Assembly (NCBI RefSeq): GCF_000755245.1
Contig: NZ_BBMP01000024.1
Coordinates: forward strand, 85,651 to 149,650
DNA: 64,000 nt
Source: Halococcus sediminicola
GTDB lineage: Archaea > Halobacteriota > Halobacteria > Halobacteriales > Halococcaceae
Direction: 5' to 3'
Shown in pieces: positions 16,733-25,549 of this stretch. Each line of letters opens with the position of its first letter. Within the stretch, counting starts at the first letter, position 1. The position numbers were made by a program, and so were the translations under genes. Under the pieces are notes generated by a model. The model did not search any database. It had not been told where the DNA came from and worked only from the letters and a program-made list of their open reading frames with translations.

Positions 16733-17785
16733 ATGTATAAGCATAACGGAGAGGACGTATTCGTCGTCGATGCACACATTCATGACTGGGACGCAACCCC
16801 AGAGAATATCATCCACGAAGGCGGTGAACAGTTCATCCAATGCTTCCACGACTACCACACCGCGTTCACTCCCGAAGAACGACAGTGGACTATTGAAGAA
16901 TACCGAAAGTACAGCGACGAGCGGATGGTTCAGGACTTGTTCCGTGATGGCCACGCCGATATGGCCATCTTTCAGCCCACGTATCTCAACGAATTTTACG
17001 AGAATGGGTTCAACACTATCGAGAGCATTGCAGATCTCTCTGAAAAATACGAAGACCGGTTCGTGCTTAATGGTCGGTTTGACTCACGAGAAGGCGAAGC
17101 AGGACTCCAAGAACTCGAACGCCAGAAAGAAGAACACGACATCACAGGGGTCAAGCTCTACACTGCTGAGTGGAAGGGTGACTCGAAGGGCTGGCGGCTT
17201 GATTCAGAAGACTCGTTCGAATATCTGGAGAAGTGTGCTGAACTCGGTATAAAGAACATACACGCCCACAAAGGTCCGACGATCCGCCCACTGAACCGTG
17301 ACGCATTCGACGTCCGGGACATCGACGATGCCGCTACCTCATTTCCCGAACTCAATTTCATTGTTGAGCACGTCGGTTTCCCCCGGTTCGACGACTTCGC
17401 TCACATCGGAGCCGAGGAGACCAACGTCTACGGTGGGTTAGCGGTCGTTGCACCAATGGCTCGCGCCCGCCCCCGGAAATTCGGCGAGATCATCGGTGAA
17501 CTTCTCTTCTGGGTTGGCGAGGACAACCTCCTATTTGGAAGTGACTACGCACTTTGGGAACCCGAATGGGTCGTCGAGGCCGTAATGGAGGCTGAACTTA
17601 CCCCTGAACAGCGCGACGAGTTCGGCCTCGAACTCACGCACGACGTCAAGAAAAAGATCATCGGCGAAAACGCGGCCGAACTCTACGATATCGATATTGA
17701 GGAGCAAAAAGAAAAATTGGCCAATGATGCCATTAGCGCTGAATTCGATCTTGAGGATCAGTATGGGGGTGCCACCGCAGACTAA
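16733..17785 (+). CDS. Amidohydrolase-family metal-dependent hydrolase
   Basis: A 350-aa TIM-barrel hydrolase. Metal ligands are visible as VVDAHIHDW near residue 15, IKNIHAHKGP, FIVEHVGFPRF and LLFGSDYALWE, the order expected in amidohydrolase family 2 (decarboxylase-like). It overlaps the DUF59 gene by one base (TAATG), so the two are translated together. The pair next to an alcohol dehydrogenase recalls the accessory block of propane/alkane soluble diiron monooxygenase clusters, where such a protein is thought to help maturation. This is an analogy from memory; a catalytic role in ketone or acid breakdown is equally possible. Confidence 0.8.
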   Translation: MYKHNGEDVFVVDAHIHDWDATPENIIHEGGEQFIQCFHDYHTAFTPEERQWTIEEYRKYSDERMVQDLFRDGHADMAIFQPTYLNEFYENGFNTIESIADLSEKYEDRFVLNGRFDSREGEAGLQELERQKEEHDITGVKLYTAEWKGDSKGWRLDSEDSFEYLEKCAELGIKNIHAHKGPTIRPLNRDAFDVRDIDDAATSFPELNFIVEHVGFPRFDDFAHIGAEETNVYGGLAVVAPMARARPRKFGEIIGELLFWVGEDNLLFGSDYALWEPEWVVEAVMEAELTPEQRDEFGLELTHDVKKKIIGENAAELYDIDIEEQKEKLANDAISAEFDLEDQYGGATAD

Positions 17786-18540
17786 TGGCTACCACCACTA
17801 AACAACCAACTACTGATGACGTGCGTGCTCGGCTCGAGAGTGTCGATGACCCTGAGCTCGACGAGTCGATCGTCGATCTCGAGTATATTCACGACCTTAC
17901 GATCGACGGCTCGAAGGTATCGGTAACGCTCGTATTGCCGACCGCATGGTGTTCACCAGCCTTCGCTTGGATGATGGCAACTGGCGCGCGCGATGAGCTC
18001 GAAGCCCTCTCGGAAGTGGATACCGCGACAATCACACTCGAAGACCACATGCACGCGACTGAAATAAATCGTGGCGTCAACGAACGGCTCGACTTCGAAA
18101 TGGTCTTCGAGGAGGCTGAGGACGATATCGAAGCGGTTCGCCGGACACTCGCGGAGAAGGCGCGCATGAGTCGTCAGTACCACGCCATCGATACGTTGCT
18201 CGATGCCGGCCTTGACGCGGAGCAGATCGTCAATCTCACTCATGAGGCGATCGACCTTCCAGACGGAATGGAGGGCGAGGCGTCGGTGTATCTCGCCGAC
18301 GACTCCTTCGCGGTATCCGTGTCGGCTGACCCGCTCGCCGACTACCTCAAAAAAGCAACCGAGGTCGGAATCGTCGAAGGGCCGACTGACCGGGTTTTCG
18401 CTACCGTCGAGGAAGACCCCATTGTAGCTGACGAACTCGACCGTGAACAGCGCCGGGCGCGGCTGACAGGCGCGACTGTGTCTGGGCAAGGTGCTATCTG
18501 CGAGGGGCTCAACAAGGCCAGAAAGCTAAAAGGCGATTAA
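17785..18540 (+). CDS. MIP18/DUF59-type iron-sulfur assembly-like protein
   Basis: A 251-aa protein. Residues 10-95 form a DUF59 domain: VRARLESVDDPELDESIVDL, then VSVTLVLPTAWCSPAFAWMM with a candidate Fe-S/metal Cys in WCSP. The C-terminal half is an added helical domain with one more Cys (GQGAICEGLNKARK). DUF59 proteins help deliver Fe-S clusters or assemble metal centres. It is coupled to the amidohydrolase upstream. The longer than usual size (DUF59 proteins are often about 100 aa) fits the version seen beside monooxygenase clusters. Confidence 0.75.
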   Translation: MATTTKQPTTDDVRARLESVDDPELDESIVDLEYIHDLTIDGSKVSVTLVLPTAWCSPAFAWMMATGARDELEALSEVDTATITLEDHMHATEINRGVNERLDFEMVFEEAEDDIEAVRRTLAEKARMSRQYHAIDTLLDAGLDAEQIVNLTHEAIDLPDGMEGEASVYLADDSFAVSVSADPLADYLKKATEVGIVEGPTDRVFATVEEDPIVADELDREQRRARLTGATVSGQGAICEGLNKARKLKGD

Positions 18541-18725
18541 GTGGAATTCTCAATTCCGTAGGAACCACCCAGACCGTATCGCCCACTTTCAATCCATTCC
18601 GTCTTTTCCCAGCCGCACTCCGGGCACCTGTCCAGCTGCCAATCGAACTCTTGACTACACTGTTGACATTTTACTTCTTCAGGATGGCGGTCATCAGCGA
18701 GTTTTCTATCGTCATCCTCTACCAT
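18537..18725 (-). CDS. 62-aa zinc-ribbon protein
   Basis: A small protein with VKCQQCSQEFDWQLDRCPEC, a CxxC-x11-CxxC zinc ribbon. It is convergent with the DUF59 gene and overlaps its end by four bases. The acidic N-terminal 16 residues are followed by the ribbon and a Gly/Tyr-rich tail. No function assigned. Rubredoxin-like electron transfer is possible but the spacing is short for that. Confidence 0.6.
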   Translation of the reverse strand: MVEDDDRKLADDRHPEEVKCQQCSQEFDWQLDRCPECGWEKTEWIESGRYGLGGSYGIENST

Positions 18726-19345
18726 GGTTTGTAATCGAGACCAACCCTAATTTACTTTTTGGTGGTATCTGTACTGCGCCGAACGCGCTAGCAAGTGCTG
18801 TTCGCGAGTATCACAGTCATAAAAAGAGTACGACCTGATCTAAGTCTATCAGGAAGCTTTGGCTGTCCCCACCTCAAAAATCCCGTGTTGCGGTTTTTCT
18901 ATTTCGCGTTTACTTGTCTGCTATCCCTGATCTGGCGGGCGGTTATCTCCTCATACAGGTGGCTCTGACCGACGGATACGGACGCTCACCGACAACGACG
19001 ACGCAGAATACACTAACATTGTTGCAGAAGCGAACCGGGGTCGGATAGCGCTCTGTAGTTCGGTCGGAAGCCGTGGTTTGAGCCACAGCTCTCGCCAGCG
19101 TGCCTCTCAGATGGGATTCTAACCAGATCAACAACACGAATTGAACGCTCAACTCTGATTCGTCGACTTCCTTAATCCACTATACCCCAGATTTCGCCCA
19201 CTGTAGGCTCTCTATACCTGCTGTAGTCTCATCTTGCAGAGTCGATGGAAGTTGAGACTAGCGCTCTCAATGCATAGAACATGGCCCAGTCTGACGGGCA
19301 TCTGGCAATCGTCTCGACCTTAACTGTCTGTTCTTCCTGCCGATA
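18726..19345. other. Intergenic stretch, no gene supported
   Basis: About 620 bases without a credible gene. It contains one copy (19210-19231) of a 22-bp sequence found again at 23982-24003. Next to it is an inverted pair AGTCTCA (19225-19231) / TGAGACT (19253-19259). Confidence 0.5.
19210..19231 (+). repeat. 22-bp direct repeat, left copy
   Basis: Identical over 22 bases (core TATACCTGCTGTAGTCTCA) to 23982-24003. Too long to be chance at this distance. It may be the footprint of a mobile element or an integrase core site. Confidence 0.5.
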
Positions 19346-19651
19346 TCAAAACAGTGTATCCGGTTCGTCGCCACTAACAGGCTCAACCCCAATCGCTGAA
19401 GAAATCGCTTTTAGTTCAGACTTCGAAAATGCATCATCGGCCGCATCCTCTCGGCTATCGGCAAGCCCGACGGTAACGCGGATCTGCTGACGCATCGTCG
19501 CCGTCGATGTAACTGGGTCAGTAGTATCTGCAATCTCTAGTGTCGCACACAGCGCTCCAAGTTCCTCCTTCGTGAACGATGCTGTCACCTCGCGCTTAAA
19601 TCGTCCAACACCCCCACGAATCCCGTTCCGGATATCGTGTTTCGTGACCAT
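19346..19651 (-). CDS. Hypothetical protein (101 aa)
   Basis: Not recognised. The frame begins MVTKHDIRNGIRGGVGRFKR and is composed mostly of predicted helices with two similar halves (FTKEELGALCATLEI and FSKSELKAISSAIGVE). This suggests a duplicated helix-turn unit. Codon use looks haloarchaeal. It stands alone in a gap-rich stretch, so it may be a real but isolated gene or a remnant. Confidence 0.5.
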   Translation of the reverse strand: MVTKHDIRNGIRGGVGRFKREVTASFTKEELGALCATLEIADTTDPVTSTATMRQQIRVTVGLADSREDAADDAFSKSELKAISSAIGVEPVSGDEPDTLF

Positions 19652-19834
19652 AGCACTACTCCGCTACCATTCGCTAAATGACTTCGATTTCCTCACCAGC
19701 CGTACAGCTATCGCTAAGAAATCGAATAGCTTCGTTTCATGACCCTGCTTTGACTGCTCAAAGTCACCCCACGTGTTCGGAAAGTTAGGTTCGTGGGGTA
19801 ACTCTGGCGGCTCGGGCCAACGGATAGCTACTGA

Positions 19835-20698
19835 GATCTCTATTGTGAGTTACGCGGTGGACCCGACGCCAACATCGACATCGCGGCCGCCACCGAGCGT
19901 GGGATCCCCGTAGTGTACGCGCCGGGTCGGAACGCCATCAGTGTCGCGGATATGACGTTGGGAATGATCCTTGGTGTGGCACGCAGTATTCCCCATGCTC
20001 ATCATCTCCTTCACGAGGGCGTCTACACGGGCGAATCCGAGGCCGACGCTGCGGGTGGTGGTGAGCGCGAGGACGTGACGTGGGGGATCGCAAAAGGAAC
20101 ACCGTACATGGACCTCAAAGGGCCGGAGCTCGCTGGGAAACGGCTGGGGATCGTCGGTCTCGGAGCAATCGGTCAGCTGGTCGCAACGCGTGCAACGGCC
20201 TTCGGCATGGACTGTGTCGCCTACGACCCGTTCATCGACGCCGAGACGATGGCGGAGTATGATACCGAAAAAGTGGAACTCGACGACCTCCTTACGACCA
20301 GCGACTTTATCACGGTCCACAGCCCCGTGACCGACGAGACGCGCGGGATGATCGGCGAACGGGAGTTCGGGATGATGCAAGACTCCGCGTACTTCGTCAA
20401 TACCGCCCGTGCGGCGCTCACCGACCAGCGCGCACTGGTCGCCGAGCTCGAATCGGGCGGACTGCGAGGCGCGGCACTCGACGTCTACGACGGCGAACCC
20501 CTCCCTGAAGACCACTCGCTGCTCGACATGGAAAACGTCGTCACGACCCCACATATCGCGGGCGCAGCCGAGGAAGTGCCTGCGCGCGGAGCCGAGATGG
20601 TAACCGACGATATTGCGTCGCTGCTTGATGGACGAGACCCCGAGTATCTCGCAAACCCGGATGTTCTCTCGGAATTCACCCCTCCAGATGAATCATAA
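19835..20698 (+). pseudogene. D-2-hydroxyacid dehydrogenase, 5'-truncated
   Basis: The frame opens after a stop at 19832 and reads LRGGPDANIDIAAATERGIP before the first usable start (GTG 19913). It then has all later family features: the cofactor motif GLGAIGQ, NTARAA with the catalytic Arg, the Glu-containing LDVYDGEPLPEDH, and TPHIAGAAEE with the catalytic His. The family (phosphoglycerate dehydrogenase-like, about 320-340 aa) has a further 80-90 N-terminal residues of the substrate domain, missing here. The gene was probably cut by a deletion near 19840. A short product from GTG 19913 would lack half the substrate domain. Confidence 0.75.
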
Positions 20699-20926
20699 CT
20701 GGCTTACTCAGCGAGTCATCCGAACACGCAGAGGGTGAGTCAATCGATATCCGGAGCCGGATAGCACGCTAGATACCTTGGGCAAGCGTTTCGAGATACT
20801 GACTCGCCTCGAAAACGCAGAAAACAACTACCCTCGCCCGTAGTCGGTCGAGAGCCTTTGATATGAACTGTCCGATGGCTGGTACTGCTCGAACACCGAT
20901 AATTCGAGAGGAATCTCCGGGTCGAC

Positions 20927-21346
20927 CTACTCAAAGAGTTCCTCGAACTTCTCGATACCAGCGCGCGCGACCTCCATATCCTCGTCAACCTGTCCGCCAC
21001 TGGAGCCGATCGCACCAACGACTTCATCGTCAATAGTGAGTGGATACCCACCGCCAAAAATCACGATCTGGTCGTCATCGGTGGTCTGAAGGCCGTATAG
21101 CGAGCCACCAGGTTGGCAGGCTTCGGCGAGTTCGTGGGTGGGCATTTCGAGCCCCGCCGCGGTGTAGGCCTTGTCGGTTGAGATGTTCACGCTCGGGAGC
21201 CACGCTCCGTCCATGCGGTGCTGGGCGATCAGGTTTCCTTCCTCGTTGGCCACTGTGACCACTGATGGGACGCCGATCTCCTCGGCCTTTTCTTCTGCCG
21301 CAGCAATGATCTCCGTCGCATCGTCGAGGGGTATGGTTGCTACCAT
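20927..21346 (-). CDS. GlcG/HbpS family heme-binding-like protein
   Basis: A 139-aa single-domain protein. Family blocks are VTVANEEGNLIAQHRMDGAW, STDKAYTAAGLEMPT, GGGYPLTIDDEVVGAIGSSG and a C-terminal helix. HbpS binds heme or related ligands, and GlcG accompanies glycolate or other hydroxyacid catabolism genes. It lies convergent to the truncated hydroxyacid dehydrogenase and divergent from a formaldehyde-dehydrogenase-like gene, a fitting catabolic setting. ATG 21346 (MVATIPLDDA) is chosen over 21382. Confidence 0.8.
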   Translation of the reverse strand: MVATIPLDDATEIIAAAEEKAEEIGVPSVVTVANEEGNLIAQHRMDGAWLPSVNISTDKAYTAAGLEMPTHELAEACQPGGSLYGLQTTDDDQIVIFGGGYPLTIDDEVVGAIGSSGGQVDEDMEVARAGIEKFEELFE

Positions 21347-21502
21347 GGATCGCTCGACTAATCGTTTTTCTCCAGCGAACAAAAGTCTTCCTCACTCTTT
21401 AGTAGAGCAGTCGAGACGAGGACACATCAAGATATAATTGAATCGATGGGAAACCAAAGCCCCATTATTACTCGGTTTGTCGTTCTGAGCGAGGTAATAC
21501 AA

Positions 21503-22666
21503 ATGTCAATGAGAGCAGTCGTTTACCAGGGCGCACACGACGTTGCAGTGGAAGACGTCGACGAACCGGAAATCGAACACCCGAACGACGTGGTGATCGA
21601 CATCACGACCTCGTGTATCTGTGGCTCGGACCTCCATATGTACGAGGGGCGAACCGCCGCCGAACCGGGGATCGTCTTCGGCCACGAGAACATGGGGATC
21701 GTCGAGGAGGTTGGCGAGGGCGTCGACACCCTCGAAGAAGGCGACCGGATAGTCCTCCCGTTCAACGTGGCCTGTGGCCACTGCCGGAACTGCGAGAACG
21801 GGAAGACCGGGTTCTGTACCAACGTCAACCCCGGCTTCGCCGGCGGGGCCTACGGATACGTGGCGATGGGGCCCTACAAGGGCGGCCAGGCCGAAAAACT
21901 CAGAGTTCCCTACGCCGACTTCAACGCGCTCAAACTTCCCGAGGGTGGGAGCAACGAGGACTCGTTCGCGCTGCTCGCGGACATCTTCCCGACGGGCTGG
22001 CACGCCACCCGACTTGCCGACCTCCAACCGGGCGAGTCCATCGTGGTCTACGGCGCGGGACCAGTGGGACTGATGGCCGCCTACAGCGCGAAGATCCAGG
22101 GTGCTTCGGAGATCTACGTGGTCGACCGCGTACCCAGTCGACTGGACCTCGCCCGCGAGCACTGCGATGCTACGCCGATCAACTTCGAGGAGGGTAACCC
22201 AGTCGAGCAGATCAAGGAGATCCACGGCGGTGGCGTCGACAAGGGCGTCGATGCGGTGGGCTATCAGGCGGTGGACCCGGACAAGGAGGCCGACGGGGCC
22301 TACGATCCCGCCCGCGAGAGCCCCGCGAACGTGCTCAACAACCTGATCCGAACCGTGCGCCCCACGGGTCAACTCGGCATCGTCGGGCTCTACGTCCCCG
22401 AGGACCCCGGCGCGCCCGACGAGATGGCCGCCCAGGGCCGCCTCGGCATCGACTTCGGCCTGCTGTTCGAGAAGGGTCAGAAGCTCGGTACCGGTCAGTG
22501 TGACGTGAAATCCTACAACCGCCAGCTCCGCGACCTCATCATCGAGGGCCGCGCCGACCCGAGCTTCCTCGTCTCCCACCGCGTGGGCCTCGACGAGGCC
22601 CCCGAGATGTACGAGCGCTTCGACAACCGCGAGGAAGGCGTCACCAAAGTCCTGCTCGAACCCTAG
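21503..22666 (+). CDS. Zinc dehydrogenase of the glutathione-independent formaldehyde dehydrogenase type
   Basis: A 387-aa MDR enzyme. It has the catalytic zinc motif SCICGSDLHMYEGR with FGHENMGIV, the structural zinc lobe CGHCRNCENGKTGFC, a long insert typical of this subgroup (PGFAGGAYGYVAMGPYKGGQ), and the NAD loop GAGPVGLMAA. The likely reaction is aldehyde or alcohol oxidation with NAD. ATG 21503 (MSMRAVVYQG) is preferred to 21446. The gene is G/C-rich and codon-typical, unlike the decayed genes on both sides. Confidence 0.85.
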   Translation: MSMRAVVYQGAHDVAVEDVDEPEIEHPNDVVIDITTSCICGSDLHMYEGRTAAEPGIVFGHENMGIVEEVGEGVDTLEEGDRIVLPFNVACGHCRNCENGKTGFCTNVNPGFAGGAYGYVAMGPYKGGQAEKLRVPYADFNALKLPEGGSNEDSFALLADIFPTGWHATRLADLQPGESIVVYGAGPVGLMAAYSAKIQGASEIYVVDRVPSRLDLAREHCDATPINFEEGNPVEQIKEIHGGGVDKGVDAVGYQAVDPDKEADGAYDPARESPANVLNNLIRTVRPTGQLGIVGLYVPEDPGAPDEMAAQGRLGIDFGLLFEKGQKLGTGQCDVKSYNRQLRDLIIEGRADPSFLVSHRVGLDEAPEMYERFDNREEGVTKVLLEP

Positions 22667-23211
22667 CCAGCGGATCATTTCTCCACTGAATTGGGGATCC
22701 GGACAAGGCAACACCAACTTTGAGAAACGACAAAGATGGGGGAAATATCTCAAGAGATGCTAGTGTACGGTTGATACTTGCCGCGTCAGGTGCTATCGAT
22801 AAAGCGTGGTCTTCTACGATCTGCTGCAGCCTCGCTGATTCTGTAGAAGAGTTCTCCTAGTTGCTGCCTCAAAGTGCTCCTCTGTCATATCCTCCGTCAA
22901 TGGTCATTATTTCTCCAGTTGTGAAAGAAGAGGTATCGCTTGCCAAATACACAGCAGCACCTGCGATTTCATCGGGTTCAGCAACTCGATTGAGTGGTGT
23001 CCGCTCGTCAATGGTTTCTCGAATGGATGACCCTTCTGCTAGCCTTTCACCAGACAGTTCGGTTTTCACAAACCCTGGAGCAATAGCGTTCACTCTCACA
23101 TCGGGTGAGAGGTCTTCGGCAGCAGCTCGCGTGAGTCCATTTACGCCACTTTTTGCGGCGCAGTAGGCCGGCCGATTTTTACGGATTTGTCGGCCAGACA
23201 TCGATGATATG

Positions 23212-23218
23212 TTTATGA
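23212..23218. repeat. Left 7-bp target-site duplication of the MITE
   Basis: TTTATGA, repeated at 23452-23458. Confidence 0.9.
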
Positions 23219-23451
23219 CTCGGCTCTGCACGTTTATAAGCACCGCTCAGAACGCGGAACAGAGGCCATGAAGCGCTTGTTTCTCTCCTCGATTACTGAT
23301 GGTATCCAGCTCAGTTAGCCGGGAATCGTCTGATCTGGGTTGGTTTCGAGTCCCACGAGAATCAGGCGAACAACAGATGATGGCGGGAAATTGCCGATTC
23401 ACGGTCTGTAACGTCAGTGTTTGAAGGGGTATATAAACGTGCAGAGCCGAG
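23219..23451. mobile_element. MITE, 233 bp, with perfect 20-bp terminal inverted repeats
   Basis: Both ends read inward CTCGGCTCTGCACGTTTATA, perfect over 20 bases, and are flanked by TTTATGA. The interior has no transposase frame. The first 18 bases equal the right end of the IS at 14068-15352, so that IS or a close relative can supply transposase. Insertion is in the SDR gene. Confidence 0.9.
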
Positions 23452-23458
23452 TTTATGA
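23452..23458. repeat. Right 7-bp target-site duplication of the MITE
   Basis: TTTATGA, identical to 23212-23218. Confidence 0.9.
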
Positions 23459-23981
23459 TCGAGCCTTGATCCATTGCTCTGCCGAATACCTGACAGGAGC
23501 GGAACACACCTGATAAGAATACATCAATTCCATACTCCCATTGAGCGTCATCCATTTCAAGTAAAGATGCATGGTCTGTGTCACCAGCAGAGTTCACGAC
23601 AATATCGACTGTATCAAACGTATCGAACGCTACGTCTCGCAGATTTTCTATGGAGCGACGCTCGCGGACATTGCATGTGACCTCTGCTGTTTCAGCACCG
23701 AGGCCCCGCAGCTCATTAGTTATTTCTTGGACTGATTCTGGTGACCGGCTAGTTGCGATTACGTTTGCTCCATCCATTGCAAATGTGTGAGCTATTCCTC
23801 GTCCAATTCCGGTAGTTCCACCGATGACTACAGCATTTTTATCTGAGACTGAGACCGCTGAGTTGCGATCAGGCATGGAATCAACTGACATACTCCTTCT
23901 ACGTATTTGTTTCCTTAGCGCCCTACGGTCTAAGACTACTAGAAAAATCAACTACTCCTCTGGTATCGTGCATTACAGCCC

Positions 23982-24003
23982 CTCTATACCTGCTGTAGTC
24001 TCA
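23982..24003 (+). repeat. 22-bp direct repeat, right copy, next to an integrase
   Basis: Identical to 19210-19231. It lies about 250 bases before the tyrosine recombinase start, in the gap 23892-24254 that otherwise holds nothing I can name. An attachment-site role is possible. Confidence 0.45.
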
Positions 24004-24254
24004 ACTTCCACAAGCCAAAATTCTGTATTGCATTATGAAGTTTATATATGCTGTTTCATACGCTATAAAGCTCCAGACTGCTGAGATCGGCGGAATTAGA
24101 TCTATAGATAGTTACTCGTGCTTAGTTGAATAAGGACCAGTAAACTTACCCACCACCCCGCCCTCTGCCACAGCCAACGCGATGACAATAGCCAGAACCC
24201 TGGTTACGCAGGCTGAGAACTGCATTGGGGTCATTGAATGGAGAGATGTGTAGA

Positions 24255-25403
24255 ATGGTTCGTATCGATGCGGTCACTGAGGACTTCCTGACGGACAAAG
24301 GGAAGGGGCAGGGTGGGAAGAGCGGGAACTATCGAAGTGACGCTAGTAGAGAGCTCGATCGCTTCGTCGAGTTCCTTGCTCAGCACGAGGATGCCGTGAC
24401 GACGTTCGAGGACTTAGAGTCGGGCCATCTCCGCGAATATGCACGGCATCTCACCCGGCAGGGCTGGGCGACAGGCACAGTCCGGACCTACTACGCCTAT
24501 GTTTCGGCGTTCTGTGGCTGGGCGGTTCGTGAAGGGCATCTCGCCGAGAACGTCGCCCAGCGGCGTAATGCCACCGAGCCTATCCCTGATGATGGCGGTC
24601 ACAAGAGCGGTGACCAGCAGGCTTGGTCTGCCGACGACCGCCAACGGCTCACCTCTTACGTCGACAAGCAGGCACGCGAAGCTATCGACAACGTCGGTGA
24701 GGACCGAGAGGCCGCGATCAAGGCCTGTCGCGACCGCGCTCTCGTCTATCTCCTTTCGTACTCCGGAGTTCGGGGAGCCGAGGTTCTCCGTGATAAGAGC
24801 GATGAGCGCCGGCAAGGACTCCGTTGGGAGGATGTTCACCTCGAGGACCGCTACGTGACGGTATTCGCGAAAAAGCAGCGTCTCGACGACCGAGGCCTCC
24901 CCGGTCCGGTGATCTATCCTTTCAAGGCGTACCAGCGCGTTCTCGACGCTCCCAGTCCGAATTGGCCGGTCTTCCCCTCTTTCCACCGCCCGACGCTCTC
25001 CCAACGGATTACCGAGACGCTCACCGAGCGTGGCTACACCGAGACGGAAATCGAGGAGACCAAAGAAGACCAGTCACTCATCGAGACTTGCGTCAAAGCT
25101 GACGTCGCGCCACCATCCATCACAACTGACGCAGGACGGCACGTTCTCAAGCGACTCTGTGACCTGGCAGGCATCGAACTCGATGATGACGATGAGTATC
25201 TGATGCCACACGGTGCTCGCCGCGGTGCAGGTGAAGTTCTCGTCCGCACTTCAGGGCATGCAGCCGCTGCCCGAGCTCTTGATAACTCCGAAGAAGTAGT
25301 CCGCGAGCACTACTCACACATCGAAGCCGGTGATCTCGCAAAACAGATGACCGACGCCTTCGAAGAAGCCGATCAAAATTCGGACACAGTGCAGAACGAG
25401 TGA
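24255..25403 (+). CDS. Tyrosine recombinase / integrase
   Basis: A 382-aa phage-type integrase. There is an N-terminal SAM-like core-binding domain (about residues 20-110) and a C-terminal catalytic domain. The first Arg is in SYSGVRGAEVLRD, the box II motif is MPHGARRGAGEVL (HxxR), the second His is in TSGHAAAARALDN, and the nucleophile Tyr is in VREHYSHIEAGD. ATG 24255 (MVRIDAVTEDF) is used. A degenerate second copy lies at 62104-62757 in the same direction. The gene opens the defence island and may have driven its integration. Confidence 0.9.
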   Translation: MVRIDAVTEDFLTDKGKGQGGKSGNYRSDASRELDRFVEFLAQHEDAVTTFEDLESGHLREYARHLTRQGWATGTVRTYYAYVSAFCGWAVREGHLAENVAQRRNATEPIPDDGGHKSGDQQAWSADDRQRLTSYVDKQAREAIDNVGEDREAAIKACRDRALVYLLSYSGVRGAEVLRDKSDERRQGLRWEDVHLEDRYVTVFAKKQRLDDRGLPGPVIYPFKAYQRVLDAPSPNWPVFPSFHRPTLSQRITETLTERGYTETEIEETKEDQSLIETCVKADVAPPSITTDAGRHVLKRLCDLAGIELDDDDEYLMPHGARRGAGEVLVRTSGHAAAARALDNSEEVVREHYSHIEAGDLAKQMTDAFEEADQNSDTVQNE

Positions 25404-25519
25404 ATCCTCTGGTGAATAGCGCAGTGGATTTGGATCGAATAACACGCTGCTTAGCACCGCTTTAGTATAAAGAAATCAGGGTGGAGAACCGGCTTCACTT
25501 TCACCCCGCTCGCGGAAGC

Positions 25520-25527
25520 TTTTACAT
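25520..25527 (+). promoter_or_regulatory. TATA box of the CBASS operon
   Basis: TTTTACAT lies 23-30 bases ahead of ATG 25550, which predicts a leaderless transcript for the three-gene operon. Confidence 0.45.
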
Positions 25528-25549
25528 CCTAATTGTGTTAGATCCTGCC

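Larger units (their letters stand above)
22869..23891 (-). pseudogene. SDR gene interrupted by a 233-bp MITE
   Basis: The N-terminal part (ATG 23891) has VVIGGTTGIGRGIA and NSAGD and runs to GSIIN. After the element the frame resumes ISSMSGRQIRKNRPAYCAAK with the catalytic Tyr and Lys and ends GEIMTIDGGYDRGAL. Removing the element and one 7-bp duplication leaves 783 bases, an unbroken frame of 260 codons reading GSIINISSMSG. The gene was therefore intact until insertion. The original enzyme was a classical SDR of usual length. Confidence 0.9.

Noticed and set aside
19850..20554. 234-aa minus-strand frame over the hydroxyacid dehydrogenase remnant
   Set aside because: The plus frame carries recognisable NAD-binding and catalytic motifs, so the minus frame is a shadow.
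21506..22753. 415-aa minus-strand frame opposite the formaldehyde-dehydrogenase-like gene
   Set aside because: The plus strand has all MDR zinc and cofactor motifs. The minus frame is a third-codon-position artefact.
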